DNA of 64,000 bases from contig JANOSH010000044.1 of the NCBI GenBank assembly GCA_031415695.1, forward strand, positions 124,001-188,000. Reading direction: 5' to 3'. A model generated the notes under the pieces. That model was given only the letters and a program-made list of their open reading frames with translations. It was not told where the DNA came from and did no database searches. Position numbers and translations under genes: made by a program. This document shows, in pieces, positions 7,604-16,729 of the stretch. How positions within the stretch are numbered: position 1 is the first letter of the stretch; every line of letters starts with the position of its first letter. The stretch comes from JANOSH01 sp031415695. Its GTDB lineage: Bacteria; Actinomycetota; Acidimicrobiia; Acidimicrobiales; Ilumatobacteraceae.

Positions 7604-8826
7604 GACGGAGCCTTGTTCGCCGAGCGTCGCCGTTGGCGCCAACCAGCCGGCAGTACATGGTCGAGAACGTCGTCAACCGTGATGGCACCGAGGAGCCTTC
7701 TTTGATCATCGCAAACGGCGATAGACAACAAGTTGTATGCAGCGAGTCGTTCTGCGACGTCACGATCCGGGGTGTCAGGACCAATTGTCGGCTCATCTTG
7801 CAAACACTTCCCAAGGGTCATTGACGGTGGTTCGCGAAGCAGTCGCTGAAAATGAACGACACCGAGATAGCTCCCGGTGGGCGGCCGCCAGGGAGCTTGC
7901 GTAATGAAGACTTGGGTGGCTAACGACACCTGCCATTCAGGATCGCGGATGTGCGCGAGCGCCTCGGCCACCGTTGACAGGGGCCCAAGAATAATGACCT
8001 CGGGGGTCATAAGACCACCCGCCGTGCCCTCCTCGTAGGAGAGCAGTCGTCGCATCACGTCGGCCTCTTCAGGCTCCATAGCGTCGAGAATGCGACTGCG
8101 TTGTTCGCCGGGCATTTCGGCCAAGAGGTCGGCGAGGTCGTCATATTCCATCTCGTCGAGAACCGACAAAAGCCGTTCGATGTCGAGTCCCTCGATGATG
8201 CGTAACTGCTCGGACTCGGGCAATTCCTCTAGCAGGTCGGCCAGACGTTCGTCGTCGAGCATCGCTGCCAGTTGCCGGCGCCGTTCGAGGGGCATCGACC
8301 GCAACGTATGGGCCACGTCGGATGGGTGCATGTCACGAAGCTGGGCTGCTTCGGCGGCTTCCTCGGTCGTGGAAAACAGACTTGCTACCTCTGACCATTC
8401 GACGACACGTTCGTTGGACCGGCGTCGTATTGGGTTTCGGCGGCGCAACCGCACGGCCGCCACCTCGTAGGCACCCGGTCGGTTCTCTACGGCGTGCAGG
8501 GCTACGTCGCTGACCGTGTCGACGCCCACCCGACGATCGATTAGGTCACGCTTGATCAGAAGTTCTCCCGACCGAACCCGAAACGGATTCAAGTCGACGT
8601 CCCAACTCCGTAATCGAATACCGTCGTTACCGATACCCGATACGCGATTTCCGTTGACGAATATGCGGCGTTTTTGCACCACAGCGACGAACCCGAGGAC
8701 TCGCGGTGCGCCCCCGCGTGGCTCGGGAGCAATGACAACGTCGTCGATTCGACCAATAACAACGCCGTCGGTATCGAGCAACGGCAGGCGCATCACCCGG
8801 AATGCGTAGATGAGATCGCCTGCCAT
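7600..8826 (-). CDS. Soluble MgtE-N / CBS-domain protein with PRC-barrel-like N-terminus
   Basis: A 408-residue cytoplasmic protein. The N-terminal 80 residues are beta-rich (LPLLDTDGVVIGRIDDVVI), resembling a PRC barrel. Residues about 150-270 form the helical MgtE-N superhelix (repeated 'LLEELPESEQ', 'LLAEMPGEQRSRILDAMEPEEA'). A CBS pair follows (about 275-395, with 'AGGLMTPEVIIL' and 'LLGAITVDDVLDHV'). The transmembrane transporter domain of MgtE is absent, so this is a stand-alone sensor-like module, not a Mg2+ channel. It may regulate a transporter encoded elsewhere, or act with the coupled DUF1003 protein. Confidence 0.85.
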   Translation of the reverse strand: MAGDLIYAFRVMRLPLLDTDGVVIGRIDDVVIAPEPRGGAPRVLGFVAVVQKRRIFVNGNRVSGIGNDGIRLRSWDVDLNPFRVRSGELLIKRDLIDRRVGVDTVSDVALHAVENRPGAYEVAAVRLRRRNPIRRRSNERVVEWSEVASLFSTTEEAAEAAQLRDMHPSDVAHTLRSMPLERRRQLAAMLDDERLADLLEELPESEQLRIIEGLDIERLLSVLDEMEYDDLADLLAEMPGEQRSRILDAMEPEEADVMRRLLSYEEGTAGGLMTPEVIILGPLSTVAEALAHIRDPEWQVSLATQVFITQAPWRPPTGSYLGVVHFQRLLREPPSMTLGKCLQDEPTIGPDTPDRDVAERLAAYNLLSIAVCDDQRRLLGAITVDDVLDHVLPAGWRQRRRSANKAPS

Positions 8827-8908
8827 ATATGAAGGGTATCGCCCCCGACCTCATTGGGAGCCGGACGTTAACACCGAGAGCGTCGTTCTCGCCGTAGCAT
8901 TTGGCCTC

Positions 8909-10144
8909 ATGACGGTCATTCCTGCAGCGGAGCTCAAACTACATAGCCTCGATTTGTCCAGCCGCGAGATGTCTCGCGACGAGTGGGCGACGGCCGTTGC
9001 TGCCGGTCGTAAACACCATCCTTTCCTTATCCGGAACCCACTTGGCTACGTAGTCACCAGCTACGAGGACTCGGTTGCGCTGCTGAGGGAACGTCGATTC
9101 CATTCGGCCATTTCGTTTCTTGCTCAAATGGGTGGGCTTACACCCGAGCAACAGGCCAACTTCAGTGGCCGCCGCTCGATTCTGGCTATGGAGGGTGACG
9201 AGCATTCACGGGTACGTCGTCTCGTGGCCCCGGCGTTCACTCCCAAAGCGGCCGATCGTTTGCGGCCGTATATGCGCGAAGTGGTAAGCGGACTGGTCGA
9301 CGCGTTCGTCGACACTGGCCGCGCAGAGTTTGTCGAGGCGGTGTGCGAACCGTATCCCATTCCTATCATTTGTGAATTGCTCGGTGCCCCCAAAGAGGAT
9401 TGGAAGCTCTTTTCGCAGCTCGCCACCGACCTCTTGCGGATATTCAACGGCAACCTGATGGCCGACCTGCCTCTCATCAGTGCCGCTCGTGTCGGCCTCG
9501 ACGAGTACATGACCGCGCTCATTGCCGATCGTCGCAAACATCCGCGTGCCGACCTCATCTCGGACCTCATCGCGGCAGAGGAACAAGGCGACCGATTGTC
9601 TAGCGATGAACTCATCTCGCTCAGTGAGGCAGTTCTGGTTGCAGGCACCGATACCACCCGCAATCAGTTGGCATGTGCGGTAGCGGTGTTTACCCAACAC
9701 CCGCAGCAGTGGGCGCTGCTGGCCGAGCAACCAGAACTAGCACCTCGCGCGGTTGAAGAAGCAATGCGATACCTGGGCACGGTGCGAGGTTCGGCCCGAT
9801 TCGCCAGTACCGACATCGAGTACAAGGGCGTCCTTTTCCCGCAGGGCACCTTCATCTTCCCGAACTTCGTTGCTGGAAACACCGACGAGCGAGTGTGGGA
9901 ACGCCCCGACGAATTCGATATCACCAAGGCCGCCGCCGGGTCTGCGCACCTGACGTTTGGGTCGGGTATCCACTACTGCCTTGGCGCTTGGTTGGCGCGG
10001 GCCGAACTGCAAGAAGCGCTGCCGTTGTTGGCTCGCCGCCTGCCCAACCTTCACACCGACGGCGAGATCACCTGGAAGCCGGGCAGCTTCGGTATTTGGG
10101 GACCCGAGCGGTTACCAATTCGCTTCGGGTCGGCCGGGGGTTAG
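8909..10144 (+). CDS. Cytochrome P450
   Basis: Soluble class I bacterial P450 of 411 residues. The ATG at 8909 (MTVIPAAELKLHSLDL) was preferred to an upstream in-frame ATG that adds an atypical leader. The I-helix oxygen-activation motif AGTDTTRN, the K-helix ExxR (EEAMRYL) and the heme loop FGSGIHYCLGAWLARAEL, with the axial Cys near residue 357, are all present. The substrate is not predictable. It is divergent from the MgtE-N gene, and its last bases overlap the convergent helicase stop (10141-10144). No redox partner is adjacent; the ferredoxin at 34622 could serve it. Confidence 0.92.
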   Translation: MTVIPAAELKLHSLDLSSREMSRDEWATAVAAGRKHHPFLIRNPLGYVVTSYEDSVALLRERRFHSAISFLAQMGGLTPEQQANFSGRRSILAMEGDEHSRVRRLVAPAFTPKAADRLRPYMREVVSGLVDAFVDTGRAEFVEAVCEPYPIPIICELLGAPKEDWKLFSQLATDLLRIFNGNLMADLPLISAARVGLDEYMTALIADRRKHPRADLISDLIAAEEQGDRLSSDELISLSEAVLVAGTDTTRNQLACAVAVFTQHPQQWALLAEQPELAPRAVEEAMRYLGTVRGSARFASTDIEYKGVLFPQGTFIFPNFVAGNTDERVWERPDEFDITKAAAGSAHLTFGSGIHYCLGAWLARAELQEALPLLARRLPNLHTDGEITWKPGSFGIWGPERLPIRFGSAGG

Positions 10145-12852
10145 TCGACGCCCAAATACGTGCGCACGATCCGCACGATGTCGGAGCCGTAGCGTTCGGC
10201 CTTTACCGGGCCGATGCCCGAGATCTTCGTCAACTGGTCGAGCGCTATCGGTGAGGTCGCGGCGAGTTCGTCGAGTGTGACGTTCGAGAACACGACGAAG
10301 GATGGAACGTCGTCGGCCTTTGCCCGTTCGACCCGCCACTGCCGCAAAGCCTCGCGTAACCCGGGATCACCGCTTGGTCCCGACGCTCGTGCCGCTGAAC
10401 CCTTCGGCCGGGGGGTTACGAGCGGTTCTTCTATCCGTCGCAGCGGCGCCGGTTGTCCAGGTTCGGCGAACTCTTTCAGGAACGGCGACGGAGACTGCTT
10501 GTCGGTCAACACCACAACAGCGACCGAAGCGCGGGTGATGGCGACGTGAAAGACGCGACGCTCCTCTTCGCGATCGTCGGCGAGTCGATGGGGGAGCACG
10601 CCGTCGCGAACGTCGTGGACAATGACGTGAGGCCATTCGCGGCCTTTTACTTTATGGATGCTGGCCAGCATCACTCCGTTGGCGTCGCCGGGCACCTTGA
10701 GTTGATCGGCGAGCCAGCCAGCAAACTTGTCGGGTTCGGGCTGTAACCGCGCCAAACCAACAAGGGCATCGAGGTCGTCGAGGTGTGTGGATTGGCTATC
10801 GGCTCGACTGAGGTCGAGTTTTGCCAAGGCCTCGTCGAGGCCGACACGGTCTCGCACCATCGTGATCAACTCCAACGTTGTTGCCCCTCGGCTGGCTTTA
10901 CCGGCCAACGTGACGATGTCGTTCAAATAGCCCGACACCTTGTCGCTATCGCGGTCGGTGTTGAGGCGTCCGGCCAGCCGAGCTATTGCGGCACGATCAC
11001 GGCATTCGCACAACCAGTCGATGACCTTGGGTGACAGGCCACGTGGCGGACGTCGAATCGTATTGCTGAGATCGGACGCTTTGAGACGGTCGGGCTGCAG
11101 AGCAAGTTGCAGCCAGGACAGCACCGCCCGTACGCCGGTTCGATCGAGGTACCGCTCATCGATTGGCGCGTTAGTGGCTATACCGGCGTGATGAAGCGCA
11201 ACTTGCACCGGCGCCAACGAGGCTGTCACTCGGCTCAACACGGCAATGTCGGCCGGGGCCGTTCCGGCGTTGATGAGCTGCTTGATTTCACTGACCGCAG
11301 CGCCAACCGAATCGTCGCTGGCAACCACACGCAACGCAGCCGGGTCATCGGCGCGCCCTTCGGCAGCCCGAATGACCTTGGGTACCCGGCGTCGGTTGCG
11401 AGTAAGCAGGTTCGACGCGGCATGCACGATGGCGGGTGGACAGCGATAGTTGACCTCGAGCGGATGGCTGATGGCACCGGGAAAGAGTTGATCGAATCCG
11501 ATCAACCACTCGGGGGTTGCGCCTGCATATCCATAGATCGTTTGGTCGTCGTCGCCAACGCCGTACACGCAGAGCGCCGGCGATGCCAAGAGTCGCACCA
11601 ACAGCAGATGGGCGGGAGCGAGGTCTTGAAACTCGTCGACGAGGAGCAGCCGGTTCTCTCGTTGGCACGCGGCTCGCACATCGGGCTTGGTGAGCAGTGT
11701 GACAAGTGCTGCAACGATCTGCTCGTCGAAGTCGACTGCCGCACGATCGGCGAGCGCTTCACGGAACGCGGGAAACATGTCGGCTAGCCCAGGAACATCG
11801 CCGCCAAATGCCGCCTCGACGTCCGAGGGCTTCTTGAGCCCGAGTCGAATCTGTGACAGGGCTTCGATCCATACCGCGGCAGGGTCGGTCGATGCTTTGC
11901 GCGGAAACGTCACAAGGCCGTCGAGTATGCGACGAACATCGCGTTCGTCGATGGTGGTGAGGCGACGGGGAGCGCCTCGCTGCGCTATCGACAATGCCAA
12001 CGCGTTCAGGGTGCGTATCTGAAGATCGGGGAGATCGGTCGTGCGTTCTCGAAGCTCGGCGGCAGCTCGGACGTTGAAGGCAACAAGGGTCACGGCGCTG
12101 GCAGGAATTCCCCAGTCACGCAGAAGATGTCGGGCGCGTTCGGTCAACACGCGAGTCTTTCCGCTACCGGCCGGAGCAATGATTCGGGCAACGCCAGAGA
12201 TGTTGCTCACGGCCGCCAGTTGGTCGGGGGCAAGGTTGGCAGTGGGGGCACCCAGGCCGATGGGGTTGAGTCGGCCGCGCTCGTACGCAAACTGATGGCG
12301 CACCGTGACGTTGGCGTGGCGGGTGAATGGTCCACCATCGGCCCACACGCCGTCGGTGTCGGGTCCGGGGCCAACCGGCGTGTCGGCGCGGGCATCGACC
12401 GAGTTTGACCACAGGAGGTGCCACAGCCGTTCGCCGGGAAACGTGAACGTGGCCGACAACTCCCATGGCAGCCGGGATTCGCGTTCGGCCGGCGCGGTGC
12501 TGGTTGATACCGCCCACTCGATGACCGTGCGTTGGCGTGCCATCCAACGAGGTTCCAAGGTTGCCAGCAGCGCCGACGGATTGGCCAACCCGGGATCATC
12601 GACAACAACACGCAGTGCCTCGTGCCACGGAGCCGGCGCAGTCGCCCCTGGCCCGACGATCAGCCATCGGGCTAGGGGCTCAGGTCCCGCGAGTTCGACC
12701 AGAGTGCCGGCATGAGCCGGTTGATCCGCGCTTGTGACCGGCTCAATCCATGAGTCGACCAACGCCTCGCTCGGGCCGTTGGTGTGGCACGAACGGACGT
12801 CGGCAACCGTGGCATGTTGGCCGCCGCAGTTCCCACATGTGATCGAGGCCAT
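10141..12852 (-). CDS. UvrD/Rep-family (SF1) DNA helicase with HRDC-like C-terminus
   Basis: ATP-dependent 3'-5' DNA helicase of 903 residues. The N-terminus has a short possible zinc motif (CGNCGGQH...SCH, residues 6-23) and about 200 unclassified residues. Walker A is APAGSGKTRV at about 226-235. Motif II VDEFQD, motif III VGDDDQTIYGYAGA, a VNYRCP motif and 'SIHKVKGREWPHV' (motif V) all fit UvrD. The last 70 residues resemble an HRDC domain ('LAATSPIALDQLTKISGIGPVKAERYG'), as in mycobacterial UvrD2. The N-terminal extension is longer than in standard UvrD2. The likely role is DNA repair or replication-fork processing. Confidence 0.9.
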   Translation of the reverse strand: MASITCGNCGGQHATVADVRSCHTNGPSEALVDSWIEPVTSADQPAHAGTLVELAGPEPLARWLIVGPGATAPAPWHEALRVVVDDPGLANPSALLATLEPRWMARQRTVIEWAVSTSTAPAERESRLPWELSATFTFPGERLWHLLWSNSVDARADTPVGPGPDTDGVWADGGPFTRHANVTVRHQFAYERGRLNPIGLGAPTANLAPDQLAAVSNISGVARIIAPAGSGKTRVLTERARHLLRDWGIPASAVTLVAFNVRAAAELRERTTDLPDLQIRTLNALALSIAQRGAPRRLTTIDERDVRRILDGLVTFPRKASTDPAAVWIEALSQIRLGLKKPSDVEAAFGGDVPGLADMFPAFREALADRAAVDFDEQIVAALVTLLTKPDVRAACQRENRLLLVDEFQDLAPAHLLLVRLLASPALCVYGVGDDDQTIYGYAGATPEWLIGFDQLFPGAISHPLEVNYRCPPAIVHAASNLLTRNRRRVPKVIRAAEGRADDPAALRVVASDDSVGAAVSEIKQLINAGTAPADIAVLSRVTASLAPVQVALHHAGIATNAPIDERYLDRTGVRAVLSWLQLALQPDRLKASDLSNTIRRPPRGLSPKVIDWLCECRDRAAIARLAGRLNTDRDSDKVSGYLNDIVTLAGKASRGATTLELITMVRDRVGLDEALAKLDLSRADSQSTHLDDLDALVGLARLQPEPDKFAGWLADQLKVPGDANGVMLASIHKVKGREWPHVIVHDVRDGVLPHRLADDREEERRVFHVAITRASVAVVVLTDKQSPSPFLKEFAEPGQPAPLRRIEEPLVTPRPKGSAARASGPSGDPGLREALRQWRVERAKADDVPSFVVFSNVTLDELAATSPIALDQLTKISGIGPVKAERYGSDIVRIVRTYLGVD

Positions 12853-12883
12853 TGCCTATCAGTCTGCCGCCTCTGGCGACTTG

Positions 12884-13651
12884 TTACACCTTGACGATGC
12901 CGAACACTGCTCCGCCCGGCGCAGCGAGGATGGCGGAGCGGCCCCACTCGGTGTCGAATGGCGCCGTGAAGACCGAGCCGCCGAGGTCGCAGACGCGACC
13001 AGCCATGGCGTCGACGTCGGCAACAGCGAACCACACCGACCACGCCGGAAACTCGCCGTCACGCAGTGCATGCGCGCCGCACACCACGTTGCCGCCGACG
13101 TAGAAACCAACCGAACCGTCGTCGATTCGGCGCGAGTCGATCGCCATGCCAAACACACGCGAATAGAACTCGGCCGAGCCACGCAAGTTCGACGTGGCCA
13201 ACTCGTTCCAGACAAACGAGTTTGGTGTGTTGACGAGTTCGCACCCCGGGTGTGAGCCGGCTTGCCACATCGTAACGAAGGTGTCCTGCGTGTCTTGGAT
13301 AACAGCCATAACGCCGAGGTCGCCAACCGGCATTGCTCCATATATGACCCGCCCGCCTGCACGTTCGACTTTGGCGACCGTTGCTTCGGTATCGTCGACC
13401 GCTATTGAGACGCCCCAGTAGTCGGGCATGTTGGCGGTATTGGGATCGTTTGGATCGCCCTTCGGGCTGATGCCGGCGACCCGCTTGCCCTGTTGGGTCA
13501 TGACGGTGTATCCCCCGAACTCGGGGTTTGGCTCGCTTTCACGCGCCCAACCGAAGAGTGCTTCGTAGAACGCAATCGCTTGAGGGATGTCGGCGACGCC
13601 TACGTCGACCCAACTCGGGATGCCAGCTGCATAGGAAACTCGGGTGTCCAT
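12884..13651 (-). CDS. Two-domain VOC (glyoxalase-like) protein
   Basis: About 255 residues made of two tandem VOC modules (MDTRVSYAAGIPSWVDVGV... and '...NSFVWNELATSNLRGSAEF'). Each module starts with a beta strand, followed by 'AIAFYEALFGW' or 'SAEFYSRVFGM', the usual metal-fold helix. This resembles the CFP30B-type family of actinobacterial proteins. The start at 13651 is chosen over one 39 bases upstream because it begins directly at the fold. Substrate unknown; glyoxalase or antibiotic-binding roles occur in the family. It is separated from the helicase by 31 bp on the same strand. Confidence 0.8.
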   Translation of the reverse strand: MDTRVSYAAGIPSWVDVGVADIPQAIAFYEALFGWARESEPNPEFGGYTVMTQQGKRVAGISPKGDPNDPNTANMPDYWGVSIAVDDTEATVAKVERAGGRVIYGAMPVGDLGVMAVIQDTQDTFVTMWQAGSHPGCELVNTPNSFVWNELATSNLRGSAEFYSRVFGMAIDSRRIDDGSVGFYVGGNVVCGAHALRDGEFPAWSVWFAVADVDAMAGRVCDLGGSVFTAPFDTEWGRSAILAAPGGAVFGIVKV

Positions 13652-13708
13652 TTCCGAAAGCATAGTGAGTGCAAAACGTGGTCTGTTCACGACCGACCGA
13701 GGGGTGAG

Positions 13709-15886
13709 TTATGGAATTTGAGGCAGCAGTTCAGCTAACGCGTCGGTCACGGTCCGGGTGGCTATTGCGCATGTCTGGAGGGCCTGGAGGTGCTCGGTGA
13801 AACGCCCGGGCGTGGTCGAAAAGAAGCCGGGGTTGGCCGACAGTTCGTGGTAAACAAGCACCAGCCAAGCGCCCTGTTGCACTGCTTGTTGGCACCATCC
13901 GGCGACATCGGCTGCGGTGGTTGTCGAGTAGATCGCTGTACGTTTGATCTGATAGCGGTCGAGGCCCGTTCGTAGGTTGAGACCGTCGTTGGTGGTTCGG
14001 TGCGATGCGTACAGTCCCTGGATGCGTATGAGGCTGTCGGTGTCGTAGCTGCCGAACGGCGACGCAAACGCGGTAATTTGTCGCCCGGTCACGGTGGCCA
14101 ACGTCGACTTGCTGTTTTCCAACTCGGCCAACTCGGCAGCGGGGCTCAGGGTCACGAGATCGCTGTGGGTCACCGTATGTGAACCAATCTCAACGGTCGT
14201 TGAGGCCAAGGCGGTGACCTGAGCGTTGGTGAGATAACCGGGTGCGTTGAAGAGGCCCGGGGCGAGATAAAAAGTGCCGGTCATGGCGTAGTTCTGCAAC
14301 GCCGGTTGAGCAATGGTCAGATTCGTGGCAAACCCATCGTCAAAGGTGATCGACGCCAACGGTCGGCTGAAGGCGGTGCCATTGTCGAGCACGAGCGAGT
14401 GATCATCGGTGTCGAGAAAGCCGACCCCCCGCAGCGCATGCCAGAAGCTCATGGCTATGGCGTTGGCAGGAGCCGTGACGGCCTGGGTGTGTTTGCTCCA
14501 GTTGTCCGGTGATGGTGTTACCTGCCCGCGATACGTGTAGGTCGACGTGCCGTTTGCGAAACGGAACTCGACCATTATTTCGCTAGCGCCGTTGGAGCGA
14601 TGCCAACTGTTGAAGCGATAGGTCTGGCCGGCGGTGACGGGCACGGGTGCGAAGTACCACTTGGCGTCACCCGACGTGTACTGGGTGGTCTCGGCGCGAA
14701 CATACCGACCCCCGTTGCGTCCACCCGTTGTTGGAAAGGCCAGGGTCGATGTATTCAGCCCGCTGTTGATTGGAATCCAGCTGGTCGGTTGGGTAGCGCG
14801 GCCGACCTCGAACGAACCGTTTGGCACTAAACCGCTAGGCGGCGGTGGTGGGGGTGGCGGCGCGTCGAGGGTCATGGAATAGTCGTCGTTGTCGACGAAG
14901 CCCGCCCCGGTCAGGCCCTGCCAGAAGGCCATGGCGGTAGCGGCGGCTGGGGGCGTAACGAGACGTGTGATCTGGGTCCAGTCGACCGCTGGGGCTACAG
15001 TCCCCAACCACGTGTAGGTGGAGGTACCTGCCGACGATCGAAACTCGACAAGGATCTCCGACGTAGTGTTCGACCGGTACCAGGTCGAGAGTCGATACGG
15101 TTGACCGGGGGTAACGCCGACCGGTGCCGAGTACCACTTTGCGGTGCCGCTCGTGTACTGGGTTGCTGAGGCGCTCACGTAGCGAGAATCAGTTCGCCCT
15201 CCCGCTTGGGGGTATGTCAAGATCGCGTTGTTCGTGCCGGACTTGGTTGGCACCCAACCAAGTGGGACACTGCCCGCCGCCTGCTCGAGCGAGCGGTTCA
15301 CCATCAATTCACCGGGCGGTGGTGGGGGTGGTGGGGGTGGTGGGGGTGGCGCAATCACGAGTCCGACATCATCGATGAGCAACCATCCAACGCCGGGCAG
15401 AATGTGAAAGAACGACACTGTCACGGCGGTAGGCGGGATCGTCGATCTAGCGGTGTGCAGGGTCCAGGTGGTGGGCTTGGCGAGTACCGTCGACAAGGTC
15501 TGATAGGTGGCGGTTCCGGTGGGGGTTCGATATTCGGCCATGATTTGCGCGTTGGTGTCGGACTGGTACCAGTGGCTGTAGTCATAGGCCGCGCCGGATG
15601 TGACCGCGATCGGGTCGGACCACCATTTGGCATCGCCCACCGTTCGGGCAGTCATATCGATCCGCAGGCTCCGATCGCCGGTGCGTGCCGTCGGCGACCA
15701 AGTGAACGACGTGGTCGTTTGTGGCCAGGCGTATGACGACCAGTTGGTGGGACGCCCGTTAGCTCCCGATTCCATCGACGCGTTGACGATGACGCCATCG
15801 GCAGCCGCCGGCTGCGAGAAACCAGCCGACATGGCCATCGTGACGATGACAACCAGTACCCCAAATCGCTGCCGCCGTGATCCCAC
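13709..15886 (-). CDS. Secreted polysaccharide deacetylase (CE4) with three carbohydrate-binding-like modules
   Basis: A large exported protein. GTG at 15886 gives a classical signal peptide (GSRRQRFGVLVVIVTMAMS...PAAA); an ATG at 15952 would add 22 Cys-containing residues and is less likely. Numbered from that ATG, it has three homologous beta-rich modules of about 145 residues (52-199, 214-362, 374-523), each with a 'GDAKWWSDPIAVTSG'-type core. They are separated by pure proline linkers (12 Pro at 202-213, 8 Pro at 365-372). The C-terminal NodB/CE4 domain has motif 1 TFDDG (536-540), motif 2 SHTVTHSD (591-598) and motif 3 SPFGSYD (631-637). The likely role is deacetylation of chitin-like, peptidoglycan or biofilm polysaccharide outside the cell. 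Confidence 0.85.
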   Translation of the reverse strand: MGSRRQRFGVLVVIVTMAMSAGFSQPAAADGVIVNASMESGANGRPTNWSSYAWPQTTTSFTWSPTARTGDRSLRIDMTARTVGDAKWWSDPIAVTSGAAYDYSHWYQSDTNAQIMAEYRTPTGTATYQTLSTVLAKPTTWTLHTARSTIPPTAVTVSFFHILPGVGWLLIDDVGLVIAPPPPPPPPPPPPGELMVNRSLEQAAGSVPLGWVPTKSGTNNAILTYPQAGGRTDSRYVSASATQYTSGTAKWYSAPVGVTPGQPYRLSTWYRSNTTSEILVEFRSSAGTSTYTWLGTVAPAVDWTQITRLVTPPAAATAMAFWQGLTGAGFVDNDDYSMTLDAPPPPPPPPSGLVPNGSFEVGRATQPTSWIPINSGLNTSTLAFPTTGGRNGGRYVRAETTQYTSGDAKWYFAPVPVTAGQTYRFNSWHRSNGASEIMVEFRFANGTSTYTYRGQVTPSPDNWSKHTQAVTAPANAIAMSFWHALRGVGFLDTDDHSLVLDNGTAFSRPLASITFDDGFATNLTIAQPALQNYAMTGTFYLAPGLFNAPGYLTNAQVTALASTTVEIGSHTVTHSDLVTLSPAAELAELENSKSTLATVTGRQITAFASPFGSYDTDSLIRIQGLYASHRTTNDGLNLRTGLDRYQIKRTAIYSTTTAADVAGWCQQAVQQGAWLVLVYHELSANPGFFSTTPGRFTEHLQALQTCAIATRTVTDALAELLPQIP

Positions 15887-15976
15887 CAACGCGAATCTAG
15901 AGCAGCACTCAAGACAAATACAGAAGTCTTGACGATCACTCAGTTGCTGCATCGCGTCGCACCAGTGAAGGAGCTG

Positions 15977-16471
15977 TCACGAACTGGCGGCGACGTCCTT
16001 GACTAGCAGCATCATCGTGAGCTCATCGATCGGGGAGGGTTCGAAGCCGAATCTTGCAGAGAACGCCGCAGCAGCAGAGTCCTTCGCGTGCACAAGCATC
16101 ACACGAACACCGATTAGCTCGGCAACCTCGATCGACTTCACGATGAAGTGCTTCAACAGCGCAGCACCGAGTCCATGACCTTGATATTGGCGGTCGACGG
16201 CAAGTCGGCCGAGCAGCACTGCCGGCAGCGGATCCGGCTGGTTCCTCGCAGCCCGCTTCGTCGCCTCGACACGGAGCACGACCGCCGCACTCGAGGCGTA
16301 GTACGCAACAACTCGTCCGCCAGTCGACACCACCCACGTTCGGCTGGACCGATCGGTCTGGTTCCGGAGCGCCCGTTTGATCAACCAGGCGTCGAGCGCC
16401 TCGTCGCCACACTCAAAGCTCTCGAGCACATGATCGACCCCAAGCAGTTCCGGGCCGACGAACTCGCTCAA
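15977..16471 (-). CDS. GNAT acetyltransferase toxin (TacT-like)
   Basis: A 164-residue GNAT protein. The TTG at 16471 is the most likely start because it overlaps the antitoxin stop (TTGA, 16468-16471) and yields 'SEFVGPELLGVDHVLESFEC', the usual TacT/AtaT N-terminus. The acetyl-CoA loop 'LAVDRQYQGHGLGAALL' and the C-terminal 'ARFGFEPSPIDELTMMLLV' match the family. TacT-type toxins acetylate aminoacyl-tRNAs and are neutralised by DUF1778 ribbon-helix-helix antitoxins. Its antitoxin here looks short, so whether the pair still works is open. Confidence 0.85.
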   Translation of the reverse strand: MSEFVGPELLGVDHVLESFECGDEALDAWLIKRALRNQTDRSSRTWVVSTGGRVVAYYASSAAVVLRVEATKRAARNQPDPLPAVLLGRLAVDRQYQGHGLGAALLKHFIVKSIEVAELIGVRVMLVHAKDSAAAAFSARFGFEPSPIDELTMMLLVKDVAASS

Positions 16472-16689
16472 CGGCGACCGGCTTCCAGCACCGATGGATG
16501 GCCAAGCAACCGAGCCAGGTCTGGTTTGCGCACCGCCGGACGATCCAGGATCTCCTGCAGCGCGGTCCATGCATCGCCGTCGACTGCGAACACTCGTCGA
16601 TCAGCGAGACCGATGTGCGCCGCCTCGACGGCATGCCGGACCACGTACTCGTTCAACGACTCGCCCGTCGATTCCAAGACTCGGCGCAC
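16468..16689 (-). CDS. DUF1778-type antitoxin, N-terminally shortened
   Basis: 73 residues from a GTG at 16689. The part after 'STGESLNEYVVRHAVEAA' matches DUF1778 antitoxins, including the toxin-wrapping tail 'RPAVRKPDLARLLGHPSVLE'. The first strand and helix of the ribbon-helix-helix fold (normally about 20-25 more residues) are absent, and an in-frame TGA lies three codons upstream of the GTG. DNA binding and autoregulation should be weakened, while toxin binding may survive. It is coupled to the GNAT toxin and lies 40 bp from the divergent P450 start. Confidence 0.7.
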   Translation of the reverse strand: MRRVLESTGESLNEYVVRHAVEAAHIGLADRRVFAVDGDAWTALQEILDRPAVRKPDLARLLGHPSVLEAGRR

Positions 16690-16729
16690 CGCAGCTCAGT
16701 TCGGCGCTCCGCCGGTAGGCTCGCCGACG

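Noticed and set aside
15300..15360. GGT repeat tract as a microsatellite or regulatory repeat
   Set aside because: It encodes the polyproline linker of the deacetylase on the minus strand, so coding explains it.
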